NCBI GenBank assembly: GCA_964508085.1
Contig: CAZDTI010000135.1
Location: 1 to 19,084, forward strand
Length of the DNA stretch: 19,084 nt
Source: CALGLS01 sp964508085
GTDB taxonomy: Bacteria > Bacteroidota > Bacteroidia > Chitinophagales > Saprospiraceae
Direction: 5' to 3'
The notes beneath the pieces are model-generated. The model was not told the DNA's origin. It made no database searches and saw nothing but the letters and a program-made list of their open reading frames with translations. A program made the position numbers and the translations under genes. This document shows positions 1-6,913 of the stretch, in pieces (position 1 is the stretch's first letter; the number at the start of each line of letters is the position of its first letter).

Positions 1-10
1 GACGATCAAC

Positions 11-1228
11 ATGCCCACAATTAAAGCCAACGATGGCTATCAAATATTTACTGGAGACGGAAAAAATTGGACTGTAGATAGTTCGGCATTGGAACAGGAT
101 TATTTAATTCCATTGCCATTGGATTTGCTTTATGGTGATTATTACCATATTGATTTTTGGGCGGAGTTCTTTTGGGGCACTATTTACTTTGGTGATTTAG
201 ATTCTTTGACTAACCCCAAATTTGAAAATACACTAATTGCTACAACTGAGTTTCGTAATCGAAGTCCTTATATTATGTATATGAGTAATTGGCTATCAAT
301 GTTGGATCAAAAAGACCACTTCTTTGAAAAGCAAGAATATTTCGTTGACCACTCAAAATTGAATTCAGATCTATTTGACATATATTTAAATCATCCTAAT
401 GAAAAAATTGAAGTTTTAGATTCCATGGCACTTCATTTTTTCGAGCAATACTATGAAAAAAACAAAACGGAACTAGAAAACTTCATTAAAGAATTAGACA
501 ACTATTACCATAACAAAAACAAGCATAGTCATGGAGAGTTTTCACACTTCTTGTTCCATGGTTCTACTGTTGAAGATGAATTTCGAAGTATCTCTGATTT
601 TTTCAAGGACATATACACAGATAAAGGGAAAATAAAAGTTGTCAATAATCACGGCATAGATCTTAATGTTGAGAACTCTTATGAACGATTAAAAAATTTG
701 AACCTAAATTCCAAAGAAATAAATAGCATCTTATCTTATCATTTAAGAAGGGAAGCAAAAATCAACAAACTAGAAAGAGTGAGAGATGCCGTTCAAGATA
801 AAACTAAAGTGAAAAACCTTTACGAATCAACTTCTTTCTCAACCAGCCAAATGGGTTGGATTAATTGCGATCTTTTCTACAGTGACCCTGAAGCTGCACC
901 AGCGGAAATCTTAGCAATAGACAATTCTAACAATGACCTTGAGTTTATTGATTTTTCCTTAGTTATTCCAGAGATGAACGTAAGACTTATGAGCTTTCAA
1001 AGAAAAAATGGGCAATATGGTTTTACTAAAGAAGAAGGACCTTATACCAAACTTCCAATTGGAAAGGAGGCGGTAATTGTAGGTGTTTCAATGCAAAACG
1101 ATTCTCTTTTTTATGGCTTTCAAAAAATTAAAATTGAGGATGACTTGTCAGTGGCCATCAATATGAAATATACTACGACTTCTGAATTTAAGAAATCTCT
1201 GGAAAGGGTCTTTAAAGCTGAGATTTAG
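11..1228 (+). CDS. Hypothetical protein, 405 aa, possibly 5'-incomplete
   Basis: I do not recognise a characterised family. The reading frame is open from the window edge, so the ATG at 11 may be internal and the real start may lie upstream. No signal peptide or membrane helix is visible from this start. The N-terminal 100 residues are rich in aromatic residues. The middle (about residues 100-270) is charged and helix-prone, with several Asn/Lys/Glu-rich stretches. The C-terminal part (from about 275) looks like a beta-rich domain introduced by GWINCDLFY (282-290). A Gly-Trp-Ile-Asn-Cys-Asp segment is familiar to me from uncharacterised Bacteroidota proteins, but I cannot name that family. 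No same-strand neighbour is close: the next gene starts 868 bases downstream. Codon use looks like that of the rest of the window. It is certainly a real gene by length; its function is unknown. Confidence 0.8.
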   Translation: MPTIKANDGYQIFTGDGKNWTVDSSALEQDYLIPLPLDLLYGDYYHIDFWAEFFWGTIYFGDLDSLTNPKFENTLIATTEFRNRSPYIMYMSNWLSMLDQKDHFFEKQEYFVDHSKLNSDLFDIYLNHPNEKIEVLDSMALHFFEQYYEKNKTELENFIKELDNYYHNKNKHSHGEFSHFLFHGSTVEDEFRSISDFFKDIYTDKGKIKVVNNHGIDLNVENSYERLKNLNLNSKEINSILSYHLRREAKINKLERVRDAVQDKTKVKNLYESTSFSTSQMGWINCDLFYSDPEAAPAEILAIDNSNNDLEFIDFSLVIPEMNVRLMSFQRKNGQYGFTKEEGPYTKLPIGKEAVIVGVSMQNDSLFYGFQKIKIEDDLSVAINMKYTTTSEFKKSLERVFKAEI

Positions 1229-2095
1229 ATTAGATTCCAATCTCTGTAATTCTTTTCCAATTAGATCTTAGCTGTTTATGATGCTATAATCAGCTGAGTT
1301 TCTATTTGTTGAAACATTAGCTGTTTATTTCTCTTCATAGCTTTTTATTCGTCAGAATTTTATCGAAAAACTGTCCCTACCTAATCCTGAATAGCTCTCC
1401 CAAAAAGGCATTCTTCAAAAAAAACAATCAGAAAACCTGAGAAATTCTTCTTTTTTCAAGCCTCTCTTACTTATTGATAATCAATAATTTATAAGTTTTA
1501 AATAGTAAAAGCTCTCGTCATTCTCAAATTCATAATATGGAATTTTGATGTTTTTGCAACTTATTAGTAGAGACTTGTTTATTGCAATGATCGAAAATAA
1601 CGTGCTGTTAAAGAAAGTGGCCTGGAAAAGACCGGGCGCCATCGCTTTCTGCTGCGTTTTTTCTTTCGGGACAAATCTCTGTTGAACGTTCAAAAATTCC
1701 TTAAAAAAAGGAAAAGACATATAACCATGTTGGGCTTAAACAGCTGATGTAGGGTGGCTGCGCCGTGCATGGTACCGAAATCGAGGCGGGCTCGGAAACC
1801 CGGCGGTGGTGGTTTGGGTTGGGCCCTCCCTTACCCTACAAAAGCTACTCCTAATCCCTGAACCTACCAGCCCTACTCCCAACCCTCCATAAAAACGCCC
1901 ACACAAAACAATCTAAAAAAACACCCTCACAAGTAGGTCTTTTCAATAAACAACTGTATTCAATACACACCCCTCCCCGTAAAACCACAAAAAAACATAA
2001 GAACAACTTAAAAGAAATCCCCAGAAAAAGAATCTAATTACAATAGTGTAACTTCAACCTTACATTAACTTAACATAATTTCTAAAAATAAAACA
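1229..2095. other. 867-bp intergenic region with composition shifts and repeats
   Basis: No convincing gene is present. From left to right it holds a 12-bp direct repeat TTAGCTGTTTAT (1268-1279 and 1317-1328), a 17-bp palindrome with 8-bp arms (1471-1487), two opposed short open frames (minus 1481-1720; plus 1548-1685, ATG to TGA, 45 codons), a G+C-rich block (about 1740-1840) closed by an inverted repeat, and then about 235 bases (1861-2095) with only about 13 G residues leading to the CotH gene. The short frames lack recognisable domains and are more likely relics or chance. I saw no transposase or tRNA remnant, and no clear TAnnTTTG promoter before the gene at 2096. Confidence 0.7.
1744..1844. 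repeat. G+C-rich block bounded by a 12/14-bp inverted repeat
   Basis: TGTAGGGT at 1748-1755 is matched exactly by ACCCTACA at 1833-1840. Extending outward to AGCT on both sides gives 12 of 14 paired positions. The roughly 77 bases inside are much richer in G+C than the flanks and contain further short complementary stretches, such as AAACC (1796-1800) with GGTTT (1811-1815). This could be a structured RNA, a terminator-like fold or a small non-autonomous repeat. Its identity is not established. Confidence 0.5.
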
Positions 2096-3670
2096 ATGCT
2101 TAAGCAGCTTTCTACTCTACTCTTATTCCTCTCTATCTGGACCAATCCTCTACACGCCCAAATAGAGGGCGACAACATCTTCAGTACCGAACAAATCATA
2201 ACAATAGACTTAGATTTCTCCCAAACCGGATTCTGGGACAGCCTTGTTTTAAATTACGATACCGAAACTTATATGAAAGCGGACTTAACGCTTACTGATG
2301 TTACAGGAGTCTATACTTTTAGTGATGTAGGAGTTCGGTTAAAAGGAAATTCAAGCTATGGTCATCCTGGAAATAAGAAGTCATTTAAAATTGACTTTAA
2401 TAAATATGTCAGTGGACAGAATTATGATGGCTTGAAAAAATTGAACTTCAGTAACGCTTTTAAAGATCCTTCTTTGATGCGGGAGAAATTATTTTTTGAC
2501 ATCTGCCGGGATGCAAATGTTCCAGCTCCGAGGGCAAGTTTTGCAACTGTAAATTTCAATGGAACACCATGGGGGTTTTACACTGTAGTTGAACAAATTG
2601 ACGATCAATTTTTGGATTGGGCTATTTTAGATGATGACGGCAACCTCTTTAAAGCGGGGGCTAACTTCGGTGGCGGCCCTGGTGGTGGTGGAAATGAAGC
2701 AGACTTGAAATACTATGGTGATGACCAAGCGGATTATGAAGAACGCTATGAACTAAAGTCAAATGAAGATGACAATAATTGGTCTGATTTGATTGCTTTG
2801 ACGGAGTTTATTGACAACTCTTCCGCTGCTGAATTTGAAAGTGGTATAGCAGATCAGATTGAATTGGAGGAATATCTTCGTTCTGCCGCCTTGGACAATT
2901 TATTTAGCAATTTGGATAGCTATACCGAATCGGCACGTAACTATTACATTTATCACAATTTGACTACAAATAAATGGGAATGGATCAAATGGGACGGAAA
3001 CGAATCTTTTGGTTCTTACGGCGGAGGTCCCGGCGCTGGAGATATGACGACACTGGCGGTGGATTTTCATGGCGATGACCGACCACTCCTGGAAAACATC
3101 TTCGACAGCCCTACACTCTACAATCAATATCTAATTCAGCTTTGCGAATTAACGGAGCAATTTTTTAATACCGATCACATGCACGCGAAAATTGATGCCA
3201 TGAAGACTTTGATCCAAAGTTCAGTTTACGCAGATGATAATAAAATGTATTCCAATGCCAACTTTGATGACAACGTAGAGGATAACATCTCGACAGGTGG
3301 TGGACCAGGAGGTGGCAATATTTACGGCTTAAAGTCTTTCGTTCAGGACAAAAGCAATTTTGTAACTAATCAGTTGGACTGTGCAGAACTAACAGATGCT
3401 ACTCAGATCAACACCGAATTTGCAACGGTATATCCTAATCCTTTTGCCAATAAGGTAGTCATAGATTCTGGAAATAAACTGATCCAATCTTTTAGTATTT
3501 ATAACAGTCTGGGACAGGAGGTTTATCAAAGTTCAACAAGTAGTAATACTATTGTTGAATTGGATTTATCCTTCCTGAGTAATGGCACCTATTTCCTTCG
3601 TCTATTCCCGGAAGATAATCAACAGGATAGCAACACTGTAATTACTTTAATGAAAGGAGGTTCTGAATAA
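2096..3670 (+). CDS. CotH-like kinase-family protein with T9SS sorting domain
   Basis: This 524-residue secreted protein has the CotH fold family layout. A signal peptide covers residues 1-21 (cleavage after LHA). The CotH core follows, with RLKGNSS (81-87), a LNF...DPSLMREKLFFD segment (116-135), the GFYTVVEQIDD segment (160-170) and WDGNESFG (299-306). CotH proteins are atypical kinases first known from spore coats; the bacterial role outside spores is poorly known. A C-terminal domain from about 445 (VYPNPF) to the end is a T9SS type A sorting module, so the protein should be moved to the cell surface or released. Three Gly/Pro-rich inserts (191-199, 309-315, 400-407) interrupt the core. 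The segment WDGN has Asn302 where I expect a second acidic residue, which may affect metal binding. The ATG at 2096 starts directly at the signal peptide. It is probably the first gene of a four-gene operon, 56 bases before the YHYH gene. Confidence 0.88.
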   Translation: MLKQLSTLLLFLSIWTNPLHAQIEGDNIFSTEQIITIDLDFSQTGFWDSLVLNYDTETYMKADLTLTDVTGVYTFSDVGVRLKGNSSYGHPGNKKSFKIDFNKYVSGQNYDGLKKLNFSNAFKDPSLMREKLFFDICRDANVPAPRASFATVNFNGTPWGFYTVVEQIDDQFLDWAILDDDGNLFKAGANFGGGPGGGGNEADLKYYGDDQADYEERYELKSNEDDNNWSDLIALTEFIDNSSAAEFESGIADQIELEEYLRSAALDNLFSNLDSYTESARNYYIYHNLTTNKWEWIKWDGNESFGSYGGGPGAGDMTTLAVDFHGDDRPLLENIFDSPTLYNQYLIQLCELTEQFFNTDHMHAKIDAMKTLIQSSVYADDNKMYSNANFDDNVEDNISTGGGPGGGNIYGLKSFVQDKSNFVTNQLDCAELTDATQINTEFATVYPNPFANKVVIDSGNKLIQSFSIYNSLGQEVYQSSTSSNTIVELDLSFLSNGTYFLRLFPEDNQQDSNTVITLMKGGSE

Positions 3671-3726
3671 TTTCAATTTTTTAATTTTCAAACAATTCAT
3701 AATCGCCAATAAATAAACTAACAATA

Positions 3727-4668
3727 ATGAAAAAATTGCCCCTTCCCACTTTATTGTTTTTAGCCCTTTTGCTATCTGTTTCCTCTTGTAAAGATGATGA
3801 CACCGGTTCCTGCACAGAAAGTACCTGGTACCAAGATGCCGATGGAGATGGGTTAGGTAATCCTGATATTTCCCAAAGTGCTTGCGAACAGCCTTCCGGT
3901 TATGTTTCTGATAACTCAGATACGGATGATACTTCTGCAGCAGGTGGCAATACGCTTCATAATGCTTTCGATGAATTTGACAAGGATAACTTCACGATTT
4001 ATTTAGATGGAGATGAAGTAGTTATCGAGTCCAATGGTCTTCCTAACCATACTTCTCCGTATTGGTCAAATACGACAGAAAGATCCGATGTTGACCCTAT
4101 GGGTAACACCTTAGTTACTGAGGCAGCGGCAGAAAACCATCCTTTATTTGTGGAACCAACTGCTACCTCTCACGAAAGTATGGCACCCGGAAATATTGAT
4201 GATTTTAATGGTTCTTACACTTTACGAGTACCAATAAACCCGGTAAAAGCGAGTTCTTCGACGGCGACTGGCCTAGGAGCAATCGGAATGGCAGTAAGTG
4301 GTTCCATGATTTATAATGATGAAGAAGGACCTAATATACCTTTGGATGATGCCGTTCCCTCTTTAGATTATACGGCTGCACATACTGGCCCACAGAGTTA
4401 TCACTACCACTTAGAGCCAAAAGCATGGTCAGATGATGATGATAAGTTGATTGGTATCATGGCTGATGGTTTCTTTCTATATGGTAGAAAATCTAATTCT
4501 ACTGGGACTTATCCAACTGATCTTGACGAATCAGGTGGACACTTCGGCCCAACCCAGCACAATCCGGATGGGGAATACCATTACCATATTCAAAATGAAT
4601 TATTTCTGAATGCTTACTACCTTTTATTTCCTGCTGATTATCAAGGTACACCAAATGACATTCAATAA
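3727..4668 (+). CDS. YHYH-domain lipoprotein
   Basis: This 313-residue lipoprotein starts at an ATG that places a clean lipobox at residues 18-21 (VSSC, acylated Cys21), so it should be anchored in the envelope. Residues 34-68 resemble the short Asp-rich DADGDG module seen in many Bacteroidota surface proteins and probably bind Ca2+. The usual second Cys near its end appears replaced (NSDTDD). The remainder is a YHYH domain, named for the motif seen here at 225-228 and again at 284-287. Between the motifs lie GIMADGFFLYGRK (243-255) and DESGGHFGPTQH (267-278), typical of the family; the many His residues suggest metal binding, but no function is established. It follows the CotH gene by 56 bases and overlaps the next gene by 14 bases, so translation is probably coupled. 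Confidence 0.88.
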   Translation: MKKLPLPTLLFLALLLSVSSCKDDDTGSCTESTWYQDADGDGLGNPDISQSACEQPSGYVSDNSDTDDTSAAGGNTLHNAFDEFDKDNFTIYLDGDEVVIESNGLPNHTSPYWSNTTERSDVDPMGNTLVTEAAAENHPLFVEPTATSHESMAPGNIDDFNGSYTLRVPINPVKASSSTATGLGAIGMAVSGSMIYNDEEGPNIPLDDAVPSLDYTAAHTGPQSYHYHLEPKAWSDDDDKLIGIMADGFFLYGRKSNSTGTYPTDLDESGGHFGPTQHNPDGEYHYHIQNELFLNAYYLLFPADYQGTPNDIQ

Positions 4669-5254
4669 ATATGTGCTTGTAGGATTATTGTTCATCTTTC
4701 TGTTTTCTTGCACGAAAACGGAAAACAATCCTCAAGCTATCCCTGCGTATTCATCAAAGTTTATTCATACTGACTCTTTACAATTGATTCCTGAAAAAGG
4801 GCTTGTTTATTTCAAAAACAAGCTCTTTACAGGAACCTCTATTTCTTATTATGAGAATAGGAATAAAGCGATTTGTATTGATTATGTAAAAGGGAAGAAA
4901 CATGGTTTCCAACGACAGTGGTTTCCAGACGAGACCTTAAGCTTTGAAAGTGAATATCAAAATGGCAAACAAAAAGGCTTGACAAAGAGCTGGTGGAAAA
5001 ACGGTAAACAACGGTCAGAGTCAACATTTAAAAATGGGATAGCACATGGGGCCCAATTACAATGGTATAAAAGCGGTGCTAAGTTCAAACATCGAAACTT
5101 AGTTTTTGGCAAAGAAGAAGGCATGCAAAAATCCTGGAGAGAAAACGGAAAATTATATAATAATTATGAAGCCAAAAATGGTAGAATCTTTGGTTTAAAA
5201 AGAGCAACCCTTTGTTATGAATTGGACGACGAACAATTTCAGCTTAAAGATTAA
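4655..5254 (+). CDS. MORN-variant repeat lipoprotein
   Basis: From the ATG at 4655 this is a 199-residue lipoprotein with an N-terminal hydrophobic segment and a lipobox ending at Cys19 (LFSC). An in-frame ATG at 4610 would add 15 residues, break the signal-peptide shape and deepen the overlap with the YHYH gene, so I prefer 4655. The body is a run of MORN-variant repeats of the form G-x-x-x-x-W-x-x-N-G-K with a strict 24-residue period: the leading Gly falls at 60, 84, 108, 132, 156 and 180. Such repeats form beta-hairpin ladders and usually mediate binding; some database names call them toxin-antitoxin or membrane-binding proteins without good support. The gene overlaps its upstream neighbour by 14 bases and its downstream neighbour by 38 bases, so it is tightly bound to the YHYH and SCO genes. 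Confidence 0.87.
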   Translation: MTFNKYVLVGLLFIFLFSCTKTENNPQAIPAYSSKFIHTDSLQLIPEKGLVYFKNKLFTGTSISYYENRNKAICIDYVKGKKHGFQRQWFPDETLSFESEYQNGKQKGLTKSWWKNGKQRSESTFKNGIAHGAQLQWYKSGAKFKHRNLVFGKEEGMQKSWRENGKLYNNYEAKNGRIFGLKRATLCYELDDEQFQLKD

Positions 5255-5906
5255 GCTAATTCCTTTCTTAGCAATTCTTCTACTTCTAAGTTGCAAGGAA
5301 AACAGCAAAAAGAGTAGTAGAGTTGATACGCTACCTTTCTACGAGGAAGCGACCTTTACTCCTGTTTGGTTGGATCCAAAAAACGAATCAGCGATGAAAA
5401 AACTACATCGTATTTCGCCTTTCCAATTGCTTAATCAGGAGGGCGAAACCATCTCTGAAAAAACTTTCCAAAATAAAATTTACGTCACTGACTTTTTCTT
5501 CACCGTCTGTCCCGGCATCTGTCCTAAAATGATGGACAACATGAAAGACCTACAAGATGAATTCCTTCATGACGATGATGTACTCCTTCTCTCCCACTCT
5601 GTAACGCCCGAAAGAGATTCCGTACCCGTTTTGAAAAAATATGCCGAAGACAAAGGAATCCTATCCAATAAATGGCATTTGGTCACTGGGACACAACAAG
5701 AGATTTACAAACTAGGCCGAAAGGATTATTTCGTAGAGGAAGACCTAGGCCTAGAAAAAGAAGCGGATGAGTTTTTACACACCGAAAACTTTGTACTCAT
5801 TGACAAAAACCGACACATTAGAGGCATTTACAATGGCTTAAACAAGGCTTCAGTTCTACAACTGATAACAGATATTAAAACCTTGAAGAAGGAGACCAGC
5901 TTCTAA
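5217..5906 (+). CDS. SCO1/SenC-family lipoprotein (copper/thiol chaperone)
   Basis: This 229-residue protein belongs to the SCO1/SenC thioredoxin-like family. Known members deliver copper to the CuA centre of cytochrome oxidase or keep its cysteines reduced. The key residues are present: CPGIC with Cys98 and Cys102, and the distal His188 in FLHTENFVLID, the normal Cu ligand set. The start at 5217 gives a signal sequence with lipobox LLSC (Cys26), placing the domain in the periplasm. The start lies 38 bases inside the MORN gene, which implies coupled translation. Its stop overlaps by 4 bases the tail of a minus-strand gene. No cytochrome oxidase gene is visible in the window, so its target may be elsewhere, or it may act with the YHYH lipoprotein; the latter is only inference. 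Confidence 0.92.
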   Translation: MNWTTNNFSLKIKLIPFLAILLLLSCKENSKKSSRVDTLPFYEEATFTPVWLDPKNESAMKKLHRISPFQLLNQEGETISEKTFQNKIYVTDFFFTVCPGICPKMMDNMKDLQDEFLHDDDVLLLSHSVTPERDSVPVLKKYAEDKGILSNKWHLVTGTQQEIYKLGRKDYFVEEDLGLEKEADEFLHTENFVLIDKNRHIRGIYNGLNKASVLQLITDIKTLKKETSF

Positions 5907-6346
5907 TTCGACCTATTCACAGACCAAGCATAAATACTCAGGATAATTGCAGCGGCAGAAATCAGCGTCATAACGGTTCCGGGAACAAAATGAACATAGC
6001 CACCCAAATCCATAAAAATAAAATAGCCTAAATCCGTTAAACCACCCGCAAGTGCAGCAAGAAAAATCGCATTCCTATTCCCTTTCCAAACATAAAAGGC
6101 AGAAAATAAAGTAACGAAGCCAACCCAAAAAAGGTTAAATCCGTGCTGAGCGAGAATTGCACCAGCAGCATCTGGATAGTCCATTTTCAAGGAAGCTGGA
6201 TCTATTGCATCAGCGATTCCCGAAACCGAGGCGGTAATATCACCAGTTAAATATCCTTTCATAGTCATTACTCCTGCGAAAATATGTACCAGTCCCCAAA
6301 TGACCCAAAGAAAAGCGGACACCTTAAATAAGATTGACAATTTCAT
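5903..6346 (-). CDS. Conserved four-helix membrane protein
   Basis: This 147-residue protein has four hydrophobic segments at about residues 8-28, 65-85, 90-110 and 120-142. Conserved-looking motifs include WGLVHIFAG (17-25), AQHGFNLFWVG near the second helix, and LGGYVHFVPG before the fourth. I recognise the pattern as that of small uncharacterised Bacteroidota inner-membrane proteins but cannot assign a function. The two His-containing motifs inside helices could bind metal or haem, but this is speculative. It is convergent with the SCO gene, sharing the last 4 bases. A perfect TAnnTTTG box sits about 30 bases before its ATG, so it probably has its own promoter rather than depending on the Crp gene 70 bases upstream. 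Confidence 0.8.
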   Translation of the reverse strand: MKLSILFKVSAFLWVIWGLVHIFAGVMTMKGYLTGDITASVSGIADAIDPASLKMDYPDAAGAILAQHGFNLFWVGFVTLFSAFYVWKGNRNAIFLAALAGGLTDLGYFIFMDLGGYVHFVPGTVMTLISAAAIILSIYAWSVNRSN

Positions 6347-6376
6347 ACTTTGATTATTTTTCTATTAAATAATTTG

Positions 6377-6384
6377 CAAATGTA
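6377..6384 (-). promoter_or_regulatory. Candidate Bacteroidota -7 box
   Basis: On the minus strand this reads TACATTTG, a perfect match to TAnnTTTG, and it would start RNA about 27 bases before the ATG at 6346. No good TTG is seen at -33, so the call rests on the -7 box and its position. Confidence 0.4.
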
Positions 6385-6416
6385 AACCAAGGAAAATAGG
6401 CCTGCATTAACCTAGA

Positions 6417-6893
6417 TTAAGATTTTGACTTTTTTCTTCTTTTACTTTTCACCTTACTCAATGCCTCTGGTGTGATGCCAAGGTAAGAGGCAATCATTCG
6501 CTGAGATACTCGCTGTACGATATCAGGATAAGTCTGTAGAAAGTGATCGTATCGTTCTATTGCTGTAGAGCTCATGAGCATTATTATTCGCTGTTGCAAA
6601 ACCCCTAGCCGCTTTCGGAGTTTTGTAGGATTGAAACTATTATCAGAAGGATCTTTTTCTAGTATTTCAATAACAGAATCCTCCAAAGCATCTATGAATA
6701 AGCTACATGGAATCGTAGTAGTTACACTATCTGCTATTGTCCATCCCTCTGGAGCGAACATAAATATATGCTCCTTCCCTTTTTCATCAATCGTATAACT
6801 ACGTAACAAACCACTGTATACATGGTACACTTTGGAATTCAGCTCTCCAGAAGATTGGAGCCTTTGACCCTTTTTGATGTTTACTTTTTTCAA
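6417..6893 (-). CDS. Crp/Fnr-family regulator, N-terminally short, TTG start
   Basis: This 158-residue protein is a Crp/Fnr-type transcription regulator of the Bacteroidota kind. Residues 1-95 are a cNMP-binding-like beta barrel (VYHVYSGLLRSYTIDEKGKE region), and residues about 110-150 carry the C-terminal helix-turn-helix (RVSQRMIASYLGITPEALSKVK). Relatives are usually about 190 residues and begin some 30 residues earlier, with a helix before the KKG turn. Here a TAA in frame at 6909-6911 excludes any longer start. The only starts are TTG at 6893 or ATT at 6896, and the first ATG lies well inside the barrel. Other frames over the end of the helicase gene do not supply the missing helix. It is 20 bases after the helicase gene, so it is probably co-transcribed with it. 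It may be a functional short variant or a decayed copy. Confidence 0.75.
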   Translation of the reverse strand: MKKVNIKKGQRLQSSGELNSKVYHVYSGLLRSYTIDEKGKEHIFMFAPEGWTIADSVTTTIPCSLFIDALEDSVIEILEKDPSDNSFNPTKLRKRLGVLQQRIIMLMSSTAIERYDHFLQTYPDIVQRVSQRMIASYLGITPEALSKVKSKRRKKSKS

Positions 6894-6913
6894 AATGGTT
6901 TTTCTATTTTATT

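Noticed and set aside
1229..1250. Terminator after the first gene (AGATT/AATCT)
   Set aside because: Only a 5-bp A+T-rich stem with no T tract.
1481..1720. 79-residue minus-strand open frame
   Set aside because: No domain, signal peptide or promoter; it lies in a compositionally odd block with a competing frame on the other strand. Treated as a relic or chance, and only mentioned in a finding.
2900..3127. Minus-strand open frame inside the CotH gene
   Set aside because: Shadow of a strongly supported gene on the other strand, with no recognisable features.
4610..4654. Earlier in-frame ATG for the MORN-repeat gene
   Set aside because: The extra 15 residues disrupt a normal lipoprotein signal; the ATG at 4655 gives the standard form with a 14-bp overlap.
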